A stretch of 64,000 nucleotides of DNA from CAWFPR01 sp963817635 (lineage in GTDB: Bacteria; Acidobacteriota; Vicinamibacteria; Vicinamibacterales; 2-12-FULL-66-21), in the NCBI GenBank assembly GCA_963817635.1, contig CAWFPR010000021.1, positions 20,318 through 84,317 of the forward strand. The letters run 5' to 3'. The position numbers and the translations under genes were made by a program. This document shows positions 27,433 through 37,317 of this stretch, piece by piece. The notes under the pieces were generated by a model, which was not told where the DNA came from, ran no database searches, and saw only the letters and a list, made by a program, of their open reading frames with translations. The first letter of the stretch is position 1. Every line of letters starts with the position of its first letter.

Positions 27433-28857
27433 ATGCATCCTGTCCTGTCTGTCTTGCTGTTGTGCCTGGCGATCCTCACTGCATCTCCGCTGGCTGCGCA
27501 GACCACGACGCCGCCACGCGTCACGCCCAACTCGCTCAAGGACCTCAGCGCATCGGTCGAGGCGCTGACGACGCGCGTGTCGGCGAGCGTCGTGCAGGTG
27601 CTCGTCACGGGGTATGGTCCGGTGGACGACGGCAACGGCGACGGCCCCATCATCGGACGGCAGCGCGGCATCGGATCGGGCGCGATCATCGATGCGGACG
27701 GCTACATCATCACGAACGCGCATGTGGTGGCCGGCGCCCGGCGGGTGCAGGTCGTTCTGCACGGGTCAGCGACCACCACCGATCCCGTGAGCTCGCTGGC
27801 CGCTGACGTCGACAAGATTGTCGCGGCCCGCATTGTCGGCGTGGCCGCCGACATCGACCTGGCACTGCTGAAGGTCGACGTCACGAACCTCCGGCCGATC
27901 CCGCTCGCGGACTACGACGCCATTCGACAGGGCGAGCTGGTGTTCGCGTTCGGCAGTCCCGAAGGGCTCCGCAATTCGGTCACGATGGGCGTGGTCAGCT
28001 CCGTCGCCCGCCAGCCGGATCCGGACAGTACGACCATCTACGTACAGACCGACGCGCCGATCAATCCGGGCAACAGCGGCGGCCCGCTCGTCAATGTCGA
28101 CGGCGAGCTCGTCGGGGTGAACACGTTCATCCTGAGCGAGTCGGGCGGGAGTCAGGGATTGGGCTTCGCCATCCCGAGCGCGGTCGTGGCCGCGGCCTAT
28201 CCACAGTTGCTCAGGTACGGACATCTGCACCGCGGGTTCATCGGGGTCTCCATGCAGGCGATCACGCCGGCGCTCGCGGCCGGCCTGGATCTGGCGCGCA
28301 CGTCTGGCGTGATGCTGGGTGATGTGACGCCCGACAGTCCGGCGGAAGCCGCGGGCGTTGCCATCGGCGATGTCGTCAGCACCATCAACGGCAAGGTGGT
28401 GGACAGCCTGCCCATGATGGCGCTCGAACTGAGCCGGCATGCTGCGGGTGACGTGTTGACGCTCGGTCTCATTCGCGGGACTCAGAAGGTGTCGGCGAGC
28501 GTTACGGTCAGAGAACGGCCGCACGCCATCGACCAACTGGCCGCGCTGGCGGATCCCGAAAAAGGCACAATCCAGAAACTGGGCATCATTGGCGTCGACG
28601 TCGGAGACGCGACCAAGCCGCTCCTGCCGGATTTGCGCATCGGCACGGGTGTGCTGGTGGCGGCGCACACGGAGGTGCCCTCCGGCAACGACGTGCCGCT
28701 CCTCCCGGGTGATGTGATCCACGCGGTGGGACGCATTACGGTGAGCAGTATCGACGTGCTGAGCGTGCTGCTCGATGCCGCCAAGCCTGACAGCGAGCTG
28801 ATTCTGCAGATCGAACGCGACGGCCAGTTGATCTTCGTCACGTGTCTTCTCTATTGA
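27433..28857 (+). CDS. HtrA/DegQ-like periplasmic serine protease with PDZ domains
   Basis: A 474-aa protein. Signal peptide ending SPLAAQ; trypsin-like domain with His in ITNAHVVAGA, Asp in ADIDLALLKVD and Ser in NPGNSGGPLVNVDGE; then two PDZ domains (around residues 265-360 and 375-470). The catalytic triad is intact. Likely quality control of envelope proteins. The gene stands alone between two 34-bp direct repeats. Confidence 0.92.
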   Translation: MHPVLSVLLLCLAILTASPLAAQTTTPPRVTPNSLKDLSASVEALTTRVSASVVQVLVTGYGPVDDGNGDGPIIGRQRGIGSGAIIDADGYIITNAHVVAGARRVQVVLHGSATTTDPVSSLAADVDKIVAARIVGVAADIDLALLKVDVTNLRPIPLADYDAIRQGELVFAFGSPEGLRNSVTMGVVSSVARQPDPDSTTIYVQTDAPINPGNSGGPLVNVDGELVGVNTFILSESGGSQGLGFAIPSAVVAAAYPQLLRYGHLHRGFIGVSMQAITPALAAGLDLARTSGVMLGDVTPDSPAEAAGVAIGDVVSTINGKVVDSLPMMALELSRHAAGDVLTLGLIRGTQKVSASVTVRERPHAIDQLAALADPEKGTIQKLGIIGVDVGDATKPLLPDLRIGTGVLVAAHTEVPSGNDVPLLPGDVIHAVGRITVSSIDVLSVLLDAAKPDSELILQIERDGQLIFVTCLLY

Positions 28858-28866
28858 TCGATCCGG

Positions 28867-28900
28867 GACCGTCATCATCGACCGCGATGCGCCGCAGGCC
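28867..28900 (+). repeat. 34-bp direct repeat, right copy
   Basis: This is the second copy of the element at 27240-27273, starting ten bases after the protease stop. It sits upstream of the kinase operon promoter. Confidence 0.7.
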
Positions 28901-29000
28901 GGGCGCGGGGAGGCTGAAAGTCGTTTTCACCGAGCCGTTCCCGAAAAGGTCATCGGCACTCCCCTCGAGGGATTCGGCCCGCTCCGTCCCCGACACACTC

Positions 29001-29006
29001 TATAAT
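29001..29006 (+). promoter_or_regulatory. -10 box of the tandem kinase operon
   Basis: TATAAT lies 39 bases before the ATG of the first mini-ORF (29046). The next gene start downstream is overlapping, so this could drive the whole 29-37 kb kinase array. The -35 box is weak. Confidence 0.5.
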
Positions 29007-29045
29007 CACCCATCCTCAGATGCGGCTGTCTCCCGCGTTCAACAC

Positions 29046-29138
29046 ATGAGTCTGGCTTCCGGCGCCCACCTCGGCCCCTATGAAGTCGTCGCCGCCATCG
29101 GCGCCGGCCCCTCCACTGCGCGCGGGGTGACTCCGTGA
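29046..29138 (+). CDS. Mini-ORF A: truncated kinase N-terminus ahead of kinase 1
   Basis: 30 codons: MSLASGAHLGPYEVVAAIGA, then G and the tail GPSTARGVTP and stop. The first 21 residues copy the start of the downstream kinase (MSLAIGTGLGSYEIVALLGA), ending exactly at the first glycines of the ATP loop. The tail is encoded by a REP-like sequence (CCACTGCGCGCGGGGTGACT). Its stop overlaps the kinase GTG (GTGA). It may work as a translational-coupling leader or be a duplication scar. Confidence 0.6.
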   Translation: MSLASGAHLGPYEVVAAIGAGPSTARGVTP

Positions 29139-31807
29139 GCCTCGCGATTGGGACCGGACTCGGCTCATACGAGATCGTGGCTCTGCTCGGGGCAGGCGGA
29201 ATGGGCGAGGTGTATCGCGCGACGGACACGACGCTCAACCGCAGCGTCGCCATCAAGGTGCTGCCCGAGTCGTTCGCGCAGGACGCGGACCGGTTGGCCC
29301 GCTTCACGCGTGAAGCGCAGGTGCTCGCCTCGCTCAACCATCCGCACATCGCCGCGATCTACGGCGTCGAACAGGCCGGCCACTCGCGCGCACTCGTGAT
29401 GGAACTCGTCGAGGGCGAGGATCTCTCGGCGCACATCGCGCGCGGCGCGATGCCGCTCGCCGATGCCCTGCCGATCGCCCGGCAGATTGCCGGCGCGCTC
29501 GAGGCCGCCCACGAGCACAGCATCGTCCATCGCGATCTCAAGCCGCAGAACATCAAGATCCGCGCCGACGGCACGGTCAAGGTGCTCGACTTCGGCCTCG
29601 CGAAAGCGATGGATCCCATGGGCGCGCCGGGCAGCAACGCGGCCAACTCCCCGACGCTGACCGCGGACGCCTTCGCCACAGGCTACGGCGGGCCAGGCAC
29701 GCAGATGGGGATGATCCTCGGCACGGCGGCCTACATGTCGCCCGAGCAGGCCAAGGGCAAGCCGGTCGATCGGCGCGCGGACATCTGGGCCTTCGGCGTG
29801 GTCCTGTTCGAAATGCTGACGGGCCGCCAGGCGTTCGCCGGCGACAGCATCACCGAAATCCTAGGCGCCGTCGTGCTGAAGGAGCCCGACTGGGCCACGC
29901 TGCCGGCGACCACGCCGGCGCGCCTCCGCGATCTGCTCATGCGCTGTCTGCAGAAAGATCCGCGAAAGCGACAGCGCGACATCGGCGACGCGAAGCTGGA
30001 ACTCGACGCGATCGCGGCCGGCGACTCGCCCCTCGACCCGGCCGGGCGCGCCGCCGCAGCACAGCGCGGCCCGTCGCTTCCCGTGCTGGTCGCCGGTGCG
30101 ATCGTCGTCGCGGCCATCAGCCTGGCCGCGGGATGGGCGCTGCCCCGCAACCACGCGACCGGGTCGTCTGTGGTCCCGACGCGCTTCATCGTCAGCGGAC
30201 CGGACGGCGAGGACCCGGTCGCCCCGCAGCTCACTCCGGACGGACGCACGCTGATCTTTTCTGCGAAGAACCAGCTCTACAAGCGCGACCTCGACGCGTT
30301 CGACGCCTCGGCGATGCCCGGCACCGACGGCGCGAGGATGCCGATGATTTCGCCGGACGGCCGGTGGGTGGCGTTCTTTGCCGGCGGCAAGATCAAGAAA
30401 CTGTCACTGGCCGGTGGTGACCCGACGTCGATTGTCGAGGCGGCGGACAACATCCCGGGCGCCGCGTGGGGTCCCGACAACACGATCGTGTTCTCGCGAT
30501 CCTGGACAACAGGACTGTCTTCGGTGCCGGCCGCCGGCGGGGAGGTTCGGCAGTTGACCGAGCCGGACCGCGCGAACGGCGAACGCGGGCATTGGCGGCC
30601 GCACCCGCTGCCGAGCGGCCACATCATCTTCACGATTCTCACGGCGGGCACCGGGGTCAACGACTCGCGCATCGGCATCCTCGACCCGAAGACCGGACAG
30701 CACCGCACCCTGTTTGCCGGCAGCGACGCCAAGTACCTGGCGTCGGGCCATCTCCTCTATTCGCACGCGGGCGCCTGGCACCTGATTCCGTTCGATCCGA
30801 TCAGTGAAGCCACCACGGGCGACCCGGTCATCGTGCTCGACGACGCGCTTGGCATGACGCCCGATGGCGGCCAATCCTGGGACGCGATTTCGGTGTCCGG
30901 CAACGGCGTGCTGGCCTACGCGCACGGCCCGAGCTACCGCCAGATGGACCTCGCCTGGGTGGACCGCAACGGACGCGTGGAATCGCTCGGGTTGCCGCCA
31001 CACGCGGTATCCGAGGCCGCGCTCTCTCCCGACGGCAAGCGCGTCGCCGTCACTCGTCCCGAGAGCGGCAACTTCGAGCTGTGGATGGTGGACGGGGCGC
31101 GACGGACGGAGGATCGGCTCGACATCAAGGGCAGCAACAGCTCTGGAGTATGGAATTCAGCGAGCGACGCCATCGCCTTCATTTCCGTCCGCAAGGGGGA
31201 ATTCGACGCCTACACGGTCCACGCAGACGGCACCGCCGCTCAGCCCGTGGCCACAAAGGACTTCGACGAACAGGTGGTGGCCTGGATGCGTGACGGCCGT
31301 TTCATCCAGAAGGAATGGCGTCCCGACGGCTCCACGCCGTTGCTCCTGCGGGATCCTGGTGCGGACGGCGCGATGAAGACGCTGGTGGCCAACAGCGGCA
31401 TGGACACACTCGTCGCGTTGTCGCCCGACAACCGCTGGATGGCGTATTCGTCCACGCGGTCGGGTAATTCGGAGATCTACGTGCATCCCATTCGCGAGGG
31501 CGGCGCCAGCGTCCGGGCGTCGAACGGTGGCGGCGGTTACCCGCTCTGGTCACCGGACGGCAAGGAGTGCTACTTTCTGCGCGGCCGCGATGTCGTGTCC
31601 GTCGCGTTTCGCGACGACGGCGGCCACGCGGTGCTCGGCAACGGACAGACGATCGTTCAATTGCCGCCGTCGTCTCGGCTCTACGGCATCAGCCCGGACG
31701 GCCGCCGCTTTCTGGTTGCCCGCCCGAGCGAACCGGATCCGGTGCCCGGCATTCGCGTCGTGCTCAACTGGTTCGACGAGCTGAAGGCGAAAGGCGCCGG
31801 CAAGTGA
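29135..31807 (+). CDS. Ser/Thr kinase - TolB propeller receptor 1
   Basis: An intact 890-aa protein. Kinase domain residues 12-280: GAGGMGEVYRA loop, Lys41 in VAIKVL, HRDLKPQN, DFGLAKAM, SPEQAKGKPVDRRADIWAFG. Membrane helix ~310-330 (VLVAGAIVVAAISLAAGWAL). The periplasmic propeller has several SPDG/TPDG blades and ends LNWFDELKAKGAGK. It begins with a GTG overlapping the stop of mini-ORF A and ends overlapping the GTG of mini-ORF B. Probably a signal receptor that phosphorylates cytoplasmic targets. Confidence 0.93.
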   Translation: MSLAIGTGLGSYEIVALLGAGGMGEVYRATDTTLNRSVAIKVLPESFAQDADRLARFTREAQVLASLNHPHIAAIYGVEQAGHSRALVMELVEGEDLSAHIARGAMPLADALPIARQIAGALEAAHEHSIVHRDLKPQNIKIRADGTVKVLDFGLAKAMDPMGAPGSNAANSPTLTADAFATGYGGPGTQMGMILGTAAYMSPEQAKGKPVDRRADIWAFGVVLFEMLTGRQAFAGDSITEILGAVVLKEPDWATLPATTPARLRDLLMRCLQKDPRKRQRDIGDAKLELDAIAAGDSPLDPAGRAAAAQRGPSLPVLVAGAIVVAAISLAAGWALPRNHATGSSVVPTRFIVSGPDGEDPVAPQLTPDGRTLIFSAKNQLYKRDLDAFDASAMPGTDGARMPMISPDGRWVAFFAGGKIKKLSLAGGDPTSIVEAADNIPGAAWGPDNTIVFSRSWTTGLSSVPAAGGEVRQLTEPDRANGERGHWRPHPLPSGHIIFTILTAGTGVNDSRIGILDPKTGQHRTLFAGSDAKYLASGHLLYSHAGAWHLIPFDPISEATTGDPVIVLDDALGMTPDGGQSWDAISVSGNGVLAYAHGPSYRQMDLAWVDRNGRVESLGLPPHAVSEAALSPDGKRVAVTRPESGNFELWMVDGARRTEDRLDIKGSNSSGVWNSASDAIAFISVRKGEFDAYTVHADGTAAQPVATKDFDEQVVAWMRDGRFIQKEWRPDGSTPLLLRDPGADGAMKTLVANSGMDTLVALSPDNRWMAYSSTRSGNSEIYVHPIREGGASVRASNGGGGYPLWSPDGKECYFLRGRDVVSVAFRDDGGHAVLGNGQTIVQLPPSSRLYGISPDGRRFLVARPSEPDPVPGIRVVLNWFDELKAKGAGK

Positions 31808-31896
31808 GTCTCACGCCCGGCACCCGCCTGGGTCCTTATGAAATCGTCGCCGCCGTCGGGGCAGGCCCCTCGACTGCGCGCGGGGTGACTCCGTGA
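31804..31896 (+). CDS. Mini-ORF B: truncated kinase N-terminus ahead of kinase 2
   Basis: 30 codons starting at a GTG (VSLTPGTRLGPYEIVAAVGA), then the same tail GPSTARGVTP. It has the same length and layout as mini-ORF A. Both ends overlap neighbouring genes (GTGA), linking kinase 1 and kinase 2. Confidence 0.6.
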   Translation: MSLTPGTRLGPYEIVAAVGAGPSTARGVTP

Positions 31897-34467
31897 GCCT
31901 CGCGATTGGGACGAGACTCGGCCCATACGAGATCGTGGCTCCGCTCGGGGCAGGCGGCATGGGCGAGGTGTATCGCGCGAAGGACACGCGGCTCGATCGT
32001 GACGTCGCCATCAAGATTCTGCCGCCTCACGTCGCCACGGACTTCGATGCCCGTGCGCGTTTCGAGCGCGAGGCCAAGGCGATCGCCACGCTCTCGCACC
32101 CGAACATCGTCAACATCTTCGACACGGGCATCGAGCAGGGGCAGCTCTACGTCGTGATGGAACTGCTCGAAGGCGAGACATTGCGCGAAAGATCGATCGG
32201 CGGCGTGCTGACCGTGCGCAAGACGATCGACGTCGGGGTGCAGGTCGCCAGGGGCCTCGCGGCCGCGCACGACAAGGGCCTGGTGCATCGCGACCTCAAG
32301 CCTGAAAACATTTTCCTGCTCGCGGATGGGCAGGTGAAAATTCTCGATTTTGGTCTAGCGCGCCAGGGGATGGGCGCGAACTCAGGCGCGGCCGAAACCG
32401 TCGCGGCGCTCACGAATCCCGGTTCGGTCATGGGCACTGTTGGCTACATGGCGCCGGAACAGGTGCGCGGCCAGGCCGCCGATGCGCGCACGGATCTCTT
32501 CGCGTTCGGCGCGGTGCTCTACGAAATGCTCAGCGGCATGCGCGCGTTCCAGCGCGACACGTCCGCGGAGACGATGACCGCGATCCTGAAGGATGACCCG
32601 CCGGAGCTGACCGGCACGCGGGCAGAGATTTCGCCGGCGCTCAATCGCATCATCCGTCACTGCCTCGAAAAGAATCCGGTCGAGCGCTTCCAGACGGCGC
32701 GCGATGTCGCGTTCGCGCTGACGTCACTGTCGGGATCGCAGGTGTTGTCGGGCGTCGCGCCGGCAGCGACCTCAGCACCGCGGCGCTCGATGCGCGTCGG
32801 GGTGGTGGCCGTGCTCGTGCTCGCTGCACTCGCGGCCGGCGCGCTGCTGATGCGGCAGTTCACGCCGACGCCCACACCCGTCTCGTTCGAAACCAAAACG
32901 CTCGATTCGTTGTGGATCACACGCGCGCGCTTTGCACCGGACGGACGAACGATCTACTTCAGCGCTGCGATGTCCGGAAACGTACCAGAGTTGTTCGTGC
33001 TCCGGCCCGACTCGATGACGCCGCAGCCGCTCGGCCAGCCCGCGACGCATCTGCTGTCCGTGTCTTCGAAGGGAGAACTGGCCCTGATCACGGGCGCGAG
33101 CTACTCCCATCACTTCCTCTTCGACGGTACGCTCGCGCGCATGTCGGTGGACGGCGCGCCGAAGGCCTGGCTCGAACACGTGCGGGAGGCGGACTGGTCG
33201 CCCGACGGCTCGACGATGGCGATCATCCACGCGGTCGACGGCCGGGACCAGCTCGAGTATCCCATCGGGAAAGTGCTGTATCGATTCGACGGCTATCTGA
33301 GCGACCCGCGCGTGTCACCCGACGGCGCGACGGTGGCGTTCCTCGAGCATCAGCTGGTGGGCGATAACCGCGGCTGGGTGAAAGTCGTGAGCGCCGACGG
33401 CAACGTGACGACGCTCGCCGGCGAGTACGCAGGCGAAGAGGGCCTCGCCTGGACGCCGGATGGACGCACGCTGATCTTCTCCGCCACGGCGAATGGCGGC
33501 GAAAGCTATCAGCTGAGGGCGGTCAATACGACCGGCGCGCCGGCGGAGCGACGGGCGCTGTCGACGCCCGGGGTCCTGATATTGCATGACATCAGCCACG
33601 ACGGACGGCTCCTGGCGATGGGCTACGACCGCCGGTGGAGCATGCGCGCGTTGGTGCCGGGAGAAAGCGCGGAGCGCGATGTGGGCTACCACGTGTTCTC
33701 GATCTTCGGTACGCTGACCGCCGATCGAAAGTCGCTGCTCTTCAGCGACCTCTCGGCGAACGCGGGCGCGAATTACGCGGTCTCGCTCAGAGACATGGCC
33801 ACGGGCAAGGTGGTGCGACTCGGCGGCGGCATCAGTCTCGGACTCTCGGGCGATGACAGGTGGGCCGCGAGCCGGCTGCCGTCCACCGGCGAGATCCTGC
33901 TCTATCCCATCGGGGCTGGCGAGACCGTGCACGTGCCGCGCGGCGGCATCGAAACCTACTCGAGCCCCGCCTCGTGGTTCCCGCACAGCACGCGGCTGCT
34001 GGTGTGCGGCAATGAGAAGAACCGGAAGCCGCGGTGCTATGCGCAGGACATCCCCAGCGGCGCGCCGACTCCGCTCACCCCCGAGGGCATCGTCGCTGCC
34101 CTGGTCGCCCCCGACGAGCAGACACTGCTCACGGTGTCGTCCACGGGCGTCAACGAGATCCGCTCGACCGCGAATGATCGCGTGACGGCGGCGCGCGGCC
34201 TGACGGGGGCCGATTCCTGGTTTGCATGGGATCCGGACGGCAAGAGCGTGGTCGTGGCCACGACCGCGAGAATTCCTGCGCTGGTCGAACGCGTGGATGT
34301 CTTGACCGGCGCGCGAACGACGCTCAAAGAGCTCGCGCCGCCAGACCGCGCCGGGCTCACGATGGTCAGACTCAGTCAGTGGCTCGAGAACGGTCGCGGA
34401 TACGTGTATGAATTTCAACTGTACGCTCAGCACCCTGTATGTCGTGACGGGCGTGAAGTCGCCATGA
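31893..34467 (+). CDS. Ser/Thr kinase - TolB propeller receptor 2 (3' frameshift)
   Basis: Kinase residues 12-275: GAGGMGEVYRAKDTRLDRDV, VAIKIL, HRDLKPENIFLL, DFGLARQ, APEQVRGQAADARTDLF. Helix ~300-322 (VGVVAVLVLAALAAGALLM). Propeller to the end. Near 34408 an extra G shifts the frame. Without it the protein ends VYNFNCTLSTLYVVTGVKSP at the TGA 34465-34467, a typical end for these propellers, and this overlaps the ATG of mini-ORF C. As sequenced the frame instead reads on into mini-ORF C and kinase 3's start. Confidence 0.88.
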
Positions 34468-34601
34468 GCCTTACGCCCGGCACCCGCCTCGCCCTTCGAC
34501 AGGCTCAGGGCGACCTCGAGCAAGGTCGAAAGGTCGGTCCCTATGAAATCGTCGCCGCCGTCGGCGAAGGCCCCTCGACTGCGCGCGGGGTGACGCCGTG
34601 A
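34464..34601 (+). CDS. Mini-ORF C: kinase N-terminus with 45-base insert, ahead of kinase 3
   Basis: 45 codons: MSLTPGTRL, then 15 inserted residues (ALRQAQGDLEQGRKV), then GPYEIVAAVGEGPSTARGVT and P. Without the insert it matches mini-ORFs A and B residue for residue in layout and length. The insert is a REP-like palindrome. The stop overlaps the GTG of kinase 3. Confidence 0.6.
   Translation: MSLTPGTRLALRQAQGDLEQGRKVGPYEIVAAVGEGPSTARGVTP
34491..34535 (+). repeat. 45-base REP-like module in mini-ORF C
   Basis: GCCCTTCGACAGGCTCAGGG begins the module and AAGGTCGAAAGG ends it, the ends being inverted copies of each other. It is exactly 45 bases, defined by comparison with mini-ORFs A and B. 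Confidence 0.75.
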
Positions 34602-37303
34602 GCCTGGCGATTGGCACGCGCCTCGGTCCCTATGAAATCGTTGCCGCCATCGGGGCAGGCGGCATGGGCGAGGTGTATCGCGCGACCGACGGCAATCTGA
34701 AGCGCTCGGTCGCGATCAAAGTCCTCCCGGCGTCCGTCGCTGGTGATACGGATCGGCTCGCGCGCTTCCAGCGCGAAGCCGAAGTGCTCGCCGCGCTCAA
34801 CCATCCGAACATCGCAGCCATCTACGGCCTCGAGAAGACACCCGAGCTGACCGCGCTCGTCATGGAACTGGTCGAAGGCGAGGATCTCTCCGCGCAGATC
34901 GCGCGCGGCGCCATGCCGCTCGCCGACGCGCTACCGATTGCCAAGCAGATCGCCGACGCGCTCGAAGCCGCGCACGAGCAGGGCATCGTCCATCGCGATC
35001 TCAAGCCGCAGAACATCAAAGTCCGGACCGACGGTACGGTGAAAGTGCTCGACTTCGGATTGGCGAAGGCGATGGATCCGGCCGGCTCGTCGGGCGCCGA
35101 CCTGATGAACAGTCCCACGCTGACGGCGCGTGCGACCGCGATGGGGATGATCATCGGCACGGCGGCGTACATGGCCCCGGAGCAGGCGAGAGGCAGAGCC
35201 GTCGACAAGCGCGCGGATATCTGGGCGTTCGGCGCCGTGCTCTACGAGATGCTCACGGGCCGGCGAGCGTTTGACCCTTCGGGAGCCTCAGGGTCGTCCC
35301 AAGCCTCGTCGAGGAGCGAGGGCGACACCGTGACGGACGTCCTTGCCGCGGTGCTGCGCCAGGACATCGACTGGACGACGCTGCCGGCCGGCACGCCGCC
35401 GCGGCTGCGCCAGCTGCTCGAGCGCTGCCTCGAGCGCGACATCAAGATGCGCCTGCGGGACATTGGTGAAGCGCGCGTGGAAATCACGAAGATCCAGAGC
35501 GGTGCGCTCGACCGCACGGCGATCGGGACGATGGGAGGCGTCGCGTCGGGCGCCCTGAGGGCGCCAGCGTCGCGCTGGCTGATCGCCCTGCTTGCCGTCG
35601 CGACACTCGGGTTCGCGGCGCTGGCCGCGTCGCTGTGGGCCTCCCGCGCCGAGCCGGCGTCCCCGCCGACTCACCTGTCGATCGCGCTGCCCGACGGTCA
35701 CAGCATCATTTCAGGCCCCGCGATCTCAAACGATGGCCGCCACGTCGCGTTCGTCTCGAGCGACGGCGTTGGCCGCCCGCAACTGTACGTTCGGTCGTTT
35801 GACGAAGCCGACTCGAGGCTGCTCAAGGGCACCGAGGAGGCCGACGACCCCTTCTTCTCTCCGGACGGACAGTGGATTGCGTTTTACGCGAGACAACGGC
35901 TCTTCAAGGTGCGTATCGATGGCGGCGAGCCCGTGCCGCTCGCCGCGTCGTCGTCGCACCACGGCGGCACGTGGACCGACGCCGGCACCATCATCTTCAA
36001 CAAGACGTGGAACGGCGGCCTCGAGGTCGTGAGCGAGAACGGCGGCGAATCGAAGCCCTTCCTGACCCTCGACAGCGCGGATGAATACGCCTACGTCTGG
36101 CCGTACGCGATGCCTGGTGGCGGGAAGCTGCTGTTCAATGACTGGGGCAAGAAGTTCAACACGTACATCCTCGACACGAAGACGATGACGAAGCGCGTCG
36201 TCGCGGACTTCTGGCGGCGGCTCGTCTACGTGCCGACAGGGCACCTCATCGGTGCCGACGACGGAGGCGAACTGCGAGCCGTGTCACTGGCCGAGGCCGG
36301 CGACGCCGGCGGCAACGTGACAACGGTGGTCAAGGGCGTGGACATCGGATCCAGCGGTGGCGATGCGCGCTTCGACGTGTCGCAAAGCGGCACCCTCGCG
36401 TATGTGCGCAAGGAAACGGGCCGGCGATCGCTCGTGATCGTGGACCAGCACGGACAGGCCACGGGCGTCCCGACACCCGAAGGTGAGTTCGACGGGGTCC
36501 GCGTGTCGCCCGACGGACGCCGCGTGGCCGTGATGGCGAATCTCGTGCTCACCATTGTCGATCTGGATCGCGGCACGACGACGCCGCTCGTCCCTGAGCT
36601 CGACGGATCTGGCGGCGCACGCAGTGCGCCGGTGTGGAGCCTTGACGGCCGATCCGTGACGTTTGCCTCGAATCATGAGGGGAACTGGAACATCTACTCA
36701 AAGGCGGCCACAGGCGCGGGGCAGATCGTGTCGGTGCTGAAACGCCCGCTCGATCAGAATCCCCAGGCGTACGCGCCGGATGGCACGCTCCTGTTCAATA
36801 GCGTCGACCGGCAGGAGGGCACGGAGTTGTGGATGCTGCCACCAGGCCCGCCGAGCCCTGAGGCCCGCGTGTGGCTCTCGAACAACGCCGTGAACGGCGA
36901 CGCGCGGTTCTCGCCGGACGGTCATCTCGTCGCGTATGACTCTGATTCATCCGGCAGGTCCGAGGTGTACATCCAGTCCCGCGACAACGCGGCCGATCGC
37001 GCGCAGGTGTCGGTGGCCGGTGGAACGATGCCGGTGTGGTCGCGGGCCGGTGACCGACTGTACTTCCGCCAGGGCAACCTGATCATGGAAGCCGCGATCC
37101 GCACGACCGGAGGACTGTCGGCCACCCCTCCTGTGCGGCTCTTCGACGGCGGATGGACGCTGGCGCAGTGGTATCCGTTCGACGTTCTGCCGGATGGGCG
37201 CTTGCTCATGGTGGAACAGGCCCGTGAATCGATTCCAACGCGGATCGACGTCGTGCTGAACTGGTTCACGACGCTGAAGCAGGCCGTCGCGGGAAGTCGG
37301 TAG
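34598..37303 (+). CDS. Ser/Thr kinase - TolB propeller receptor 3 with in-frame REP insert
   Basis: An intact 901-aa protein, closest in the window to kinase 1 (VMELVEGEDLSAQIARGAMP, HRDLKPQNIKVRTDGTVKVL). Gly loop GAGGMGEVYRA, helix ~328-348 (WLIALLAVATLGFAALAASL), propeller to the end LNWFTTLKQAVAGSR. Between LTGRRAF and EGDTVTDVL it holds 15 extra residues (DPSGASGSSQASSRS) that kinase 1 lacks; they are encoded by a 45-base REP-like module in the C-lobe. Its start is a GTG overlapping mini-ORF C. Confidence 0.93.
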   Translation: MSLAIGTRLGPYEIVAAIGAGGMGEVYRATDGNLKRSVAIKVLPASVAGDTDRLARFQREAEVLAALNHPNIAAIYGLEKTPELTALVMELVEGEDLSAQIARGAMPLADALPIAKQIADALEAAHEQGIVHRDLKPQNIKVRTDGTVKVLDFGLAKAMDPAGSSGADLMNSPTLTARATAMGMIIGTAAYMAPEQARGRAVDKRADIWAFGAVLYEMLTGRRAFDPSGASGSSQASSRSEGDTVTDVLAAVLRQDIDWTTLPAGTPPRLRQLLERCLERDIKMRLRDIGEARVEITKIQSGALDRTAIGTMGGVASGALRAPASRWLIALLAVATLGFAALAASLWASRAEPASPPTHLSIALPDGHSIISGPAISNDGRHVAFVSSDGVGRPQLYVRSFDEADSRLLKGTEEADDPFFSPDGQWIAFYARQRLFKVRIDGGEPVPLAASSSHHGGTWTDAGTIIFNKTWNGGLEVVSENGGESKPFLTLDSADEYAYVWPYAMPGGGKLLFNDWGKKFNTYILDTKTMTKRVVADFWRRLVYVPTGHLIGADDGGELRAVSLAEAGDAGGNVTTVVKGVDIGSSGGDARFDVSQSGTLAYVRKETGRRSLVIVDQHGQATGVPTPEGEFDGVRVSPDGRRVAVMANLVLTIVDLDRGTTTPLVPELDGSGGARSAPVWSLDGRSVTFASNHEGNWNIYSKAATGAGQIVSVLKRPLDQNPQAYAPDGTLLFNSVDRQEGTELWMLPPGPPSPEARVWLSNNAVNGDARFSPDGHLVAYDSDSSGRSEVYIQSRDNAADRAQVSVAGGTMPVWSRAGDRLYFRQGNLIMEAAIRTTGGLSATPPVRLFDGGWTLAQWYPFDVLPDGRLLMVEQARESIPTRIDVVLNWFTTLKQAVAGSR
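35273..35317 (+). repeat. 45-base REP-like module inside kinase 3
   Basis: CCCTTCGGGAGCCTCAGGG followed by a CTCGTCGAGGAGC arm. Exactly 45 bases relative to kinase 1, so it adds 15 codons with no frame change. Same family as 34491-34535 and the element in actB. Confidence 0.75.
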
Positions 37304-37317
37304 AGCACAACCGGCAC

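Noticed and set aside
34401..34601. Kinase 2 C-terminus naturally extending into mini-ORF C
   Set aside because: Removing one base restores a typical propeller ending and an ATGA overlap just like the other junctions, so the read-through is better explained as an indel.
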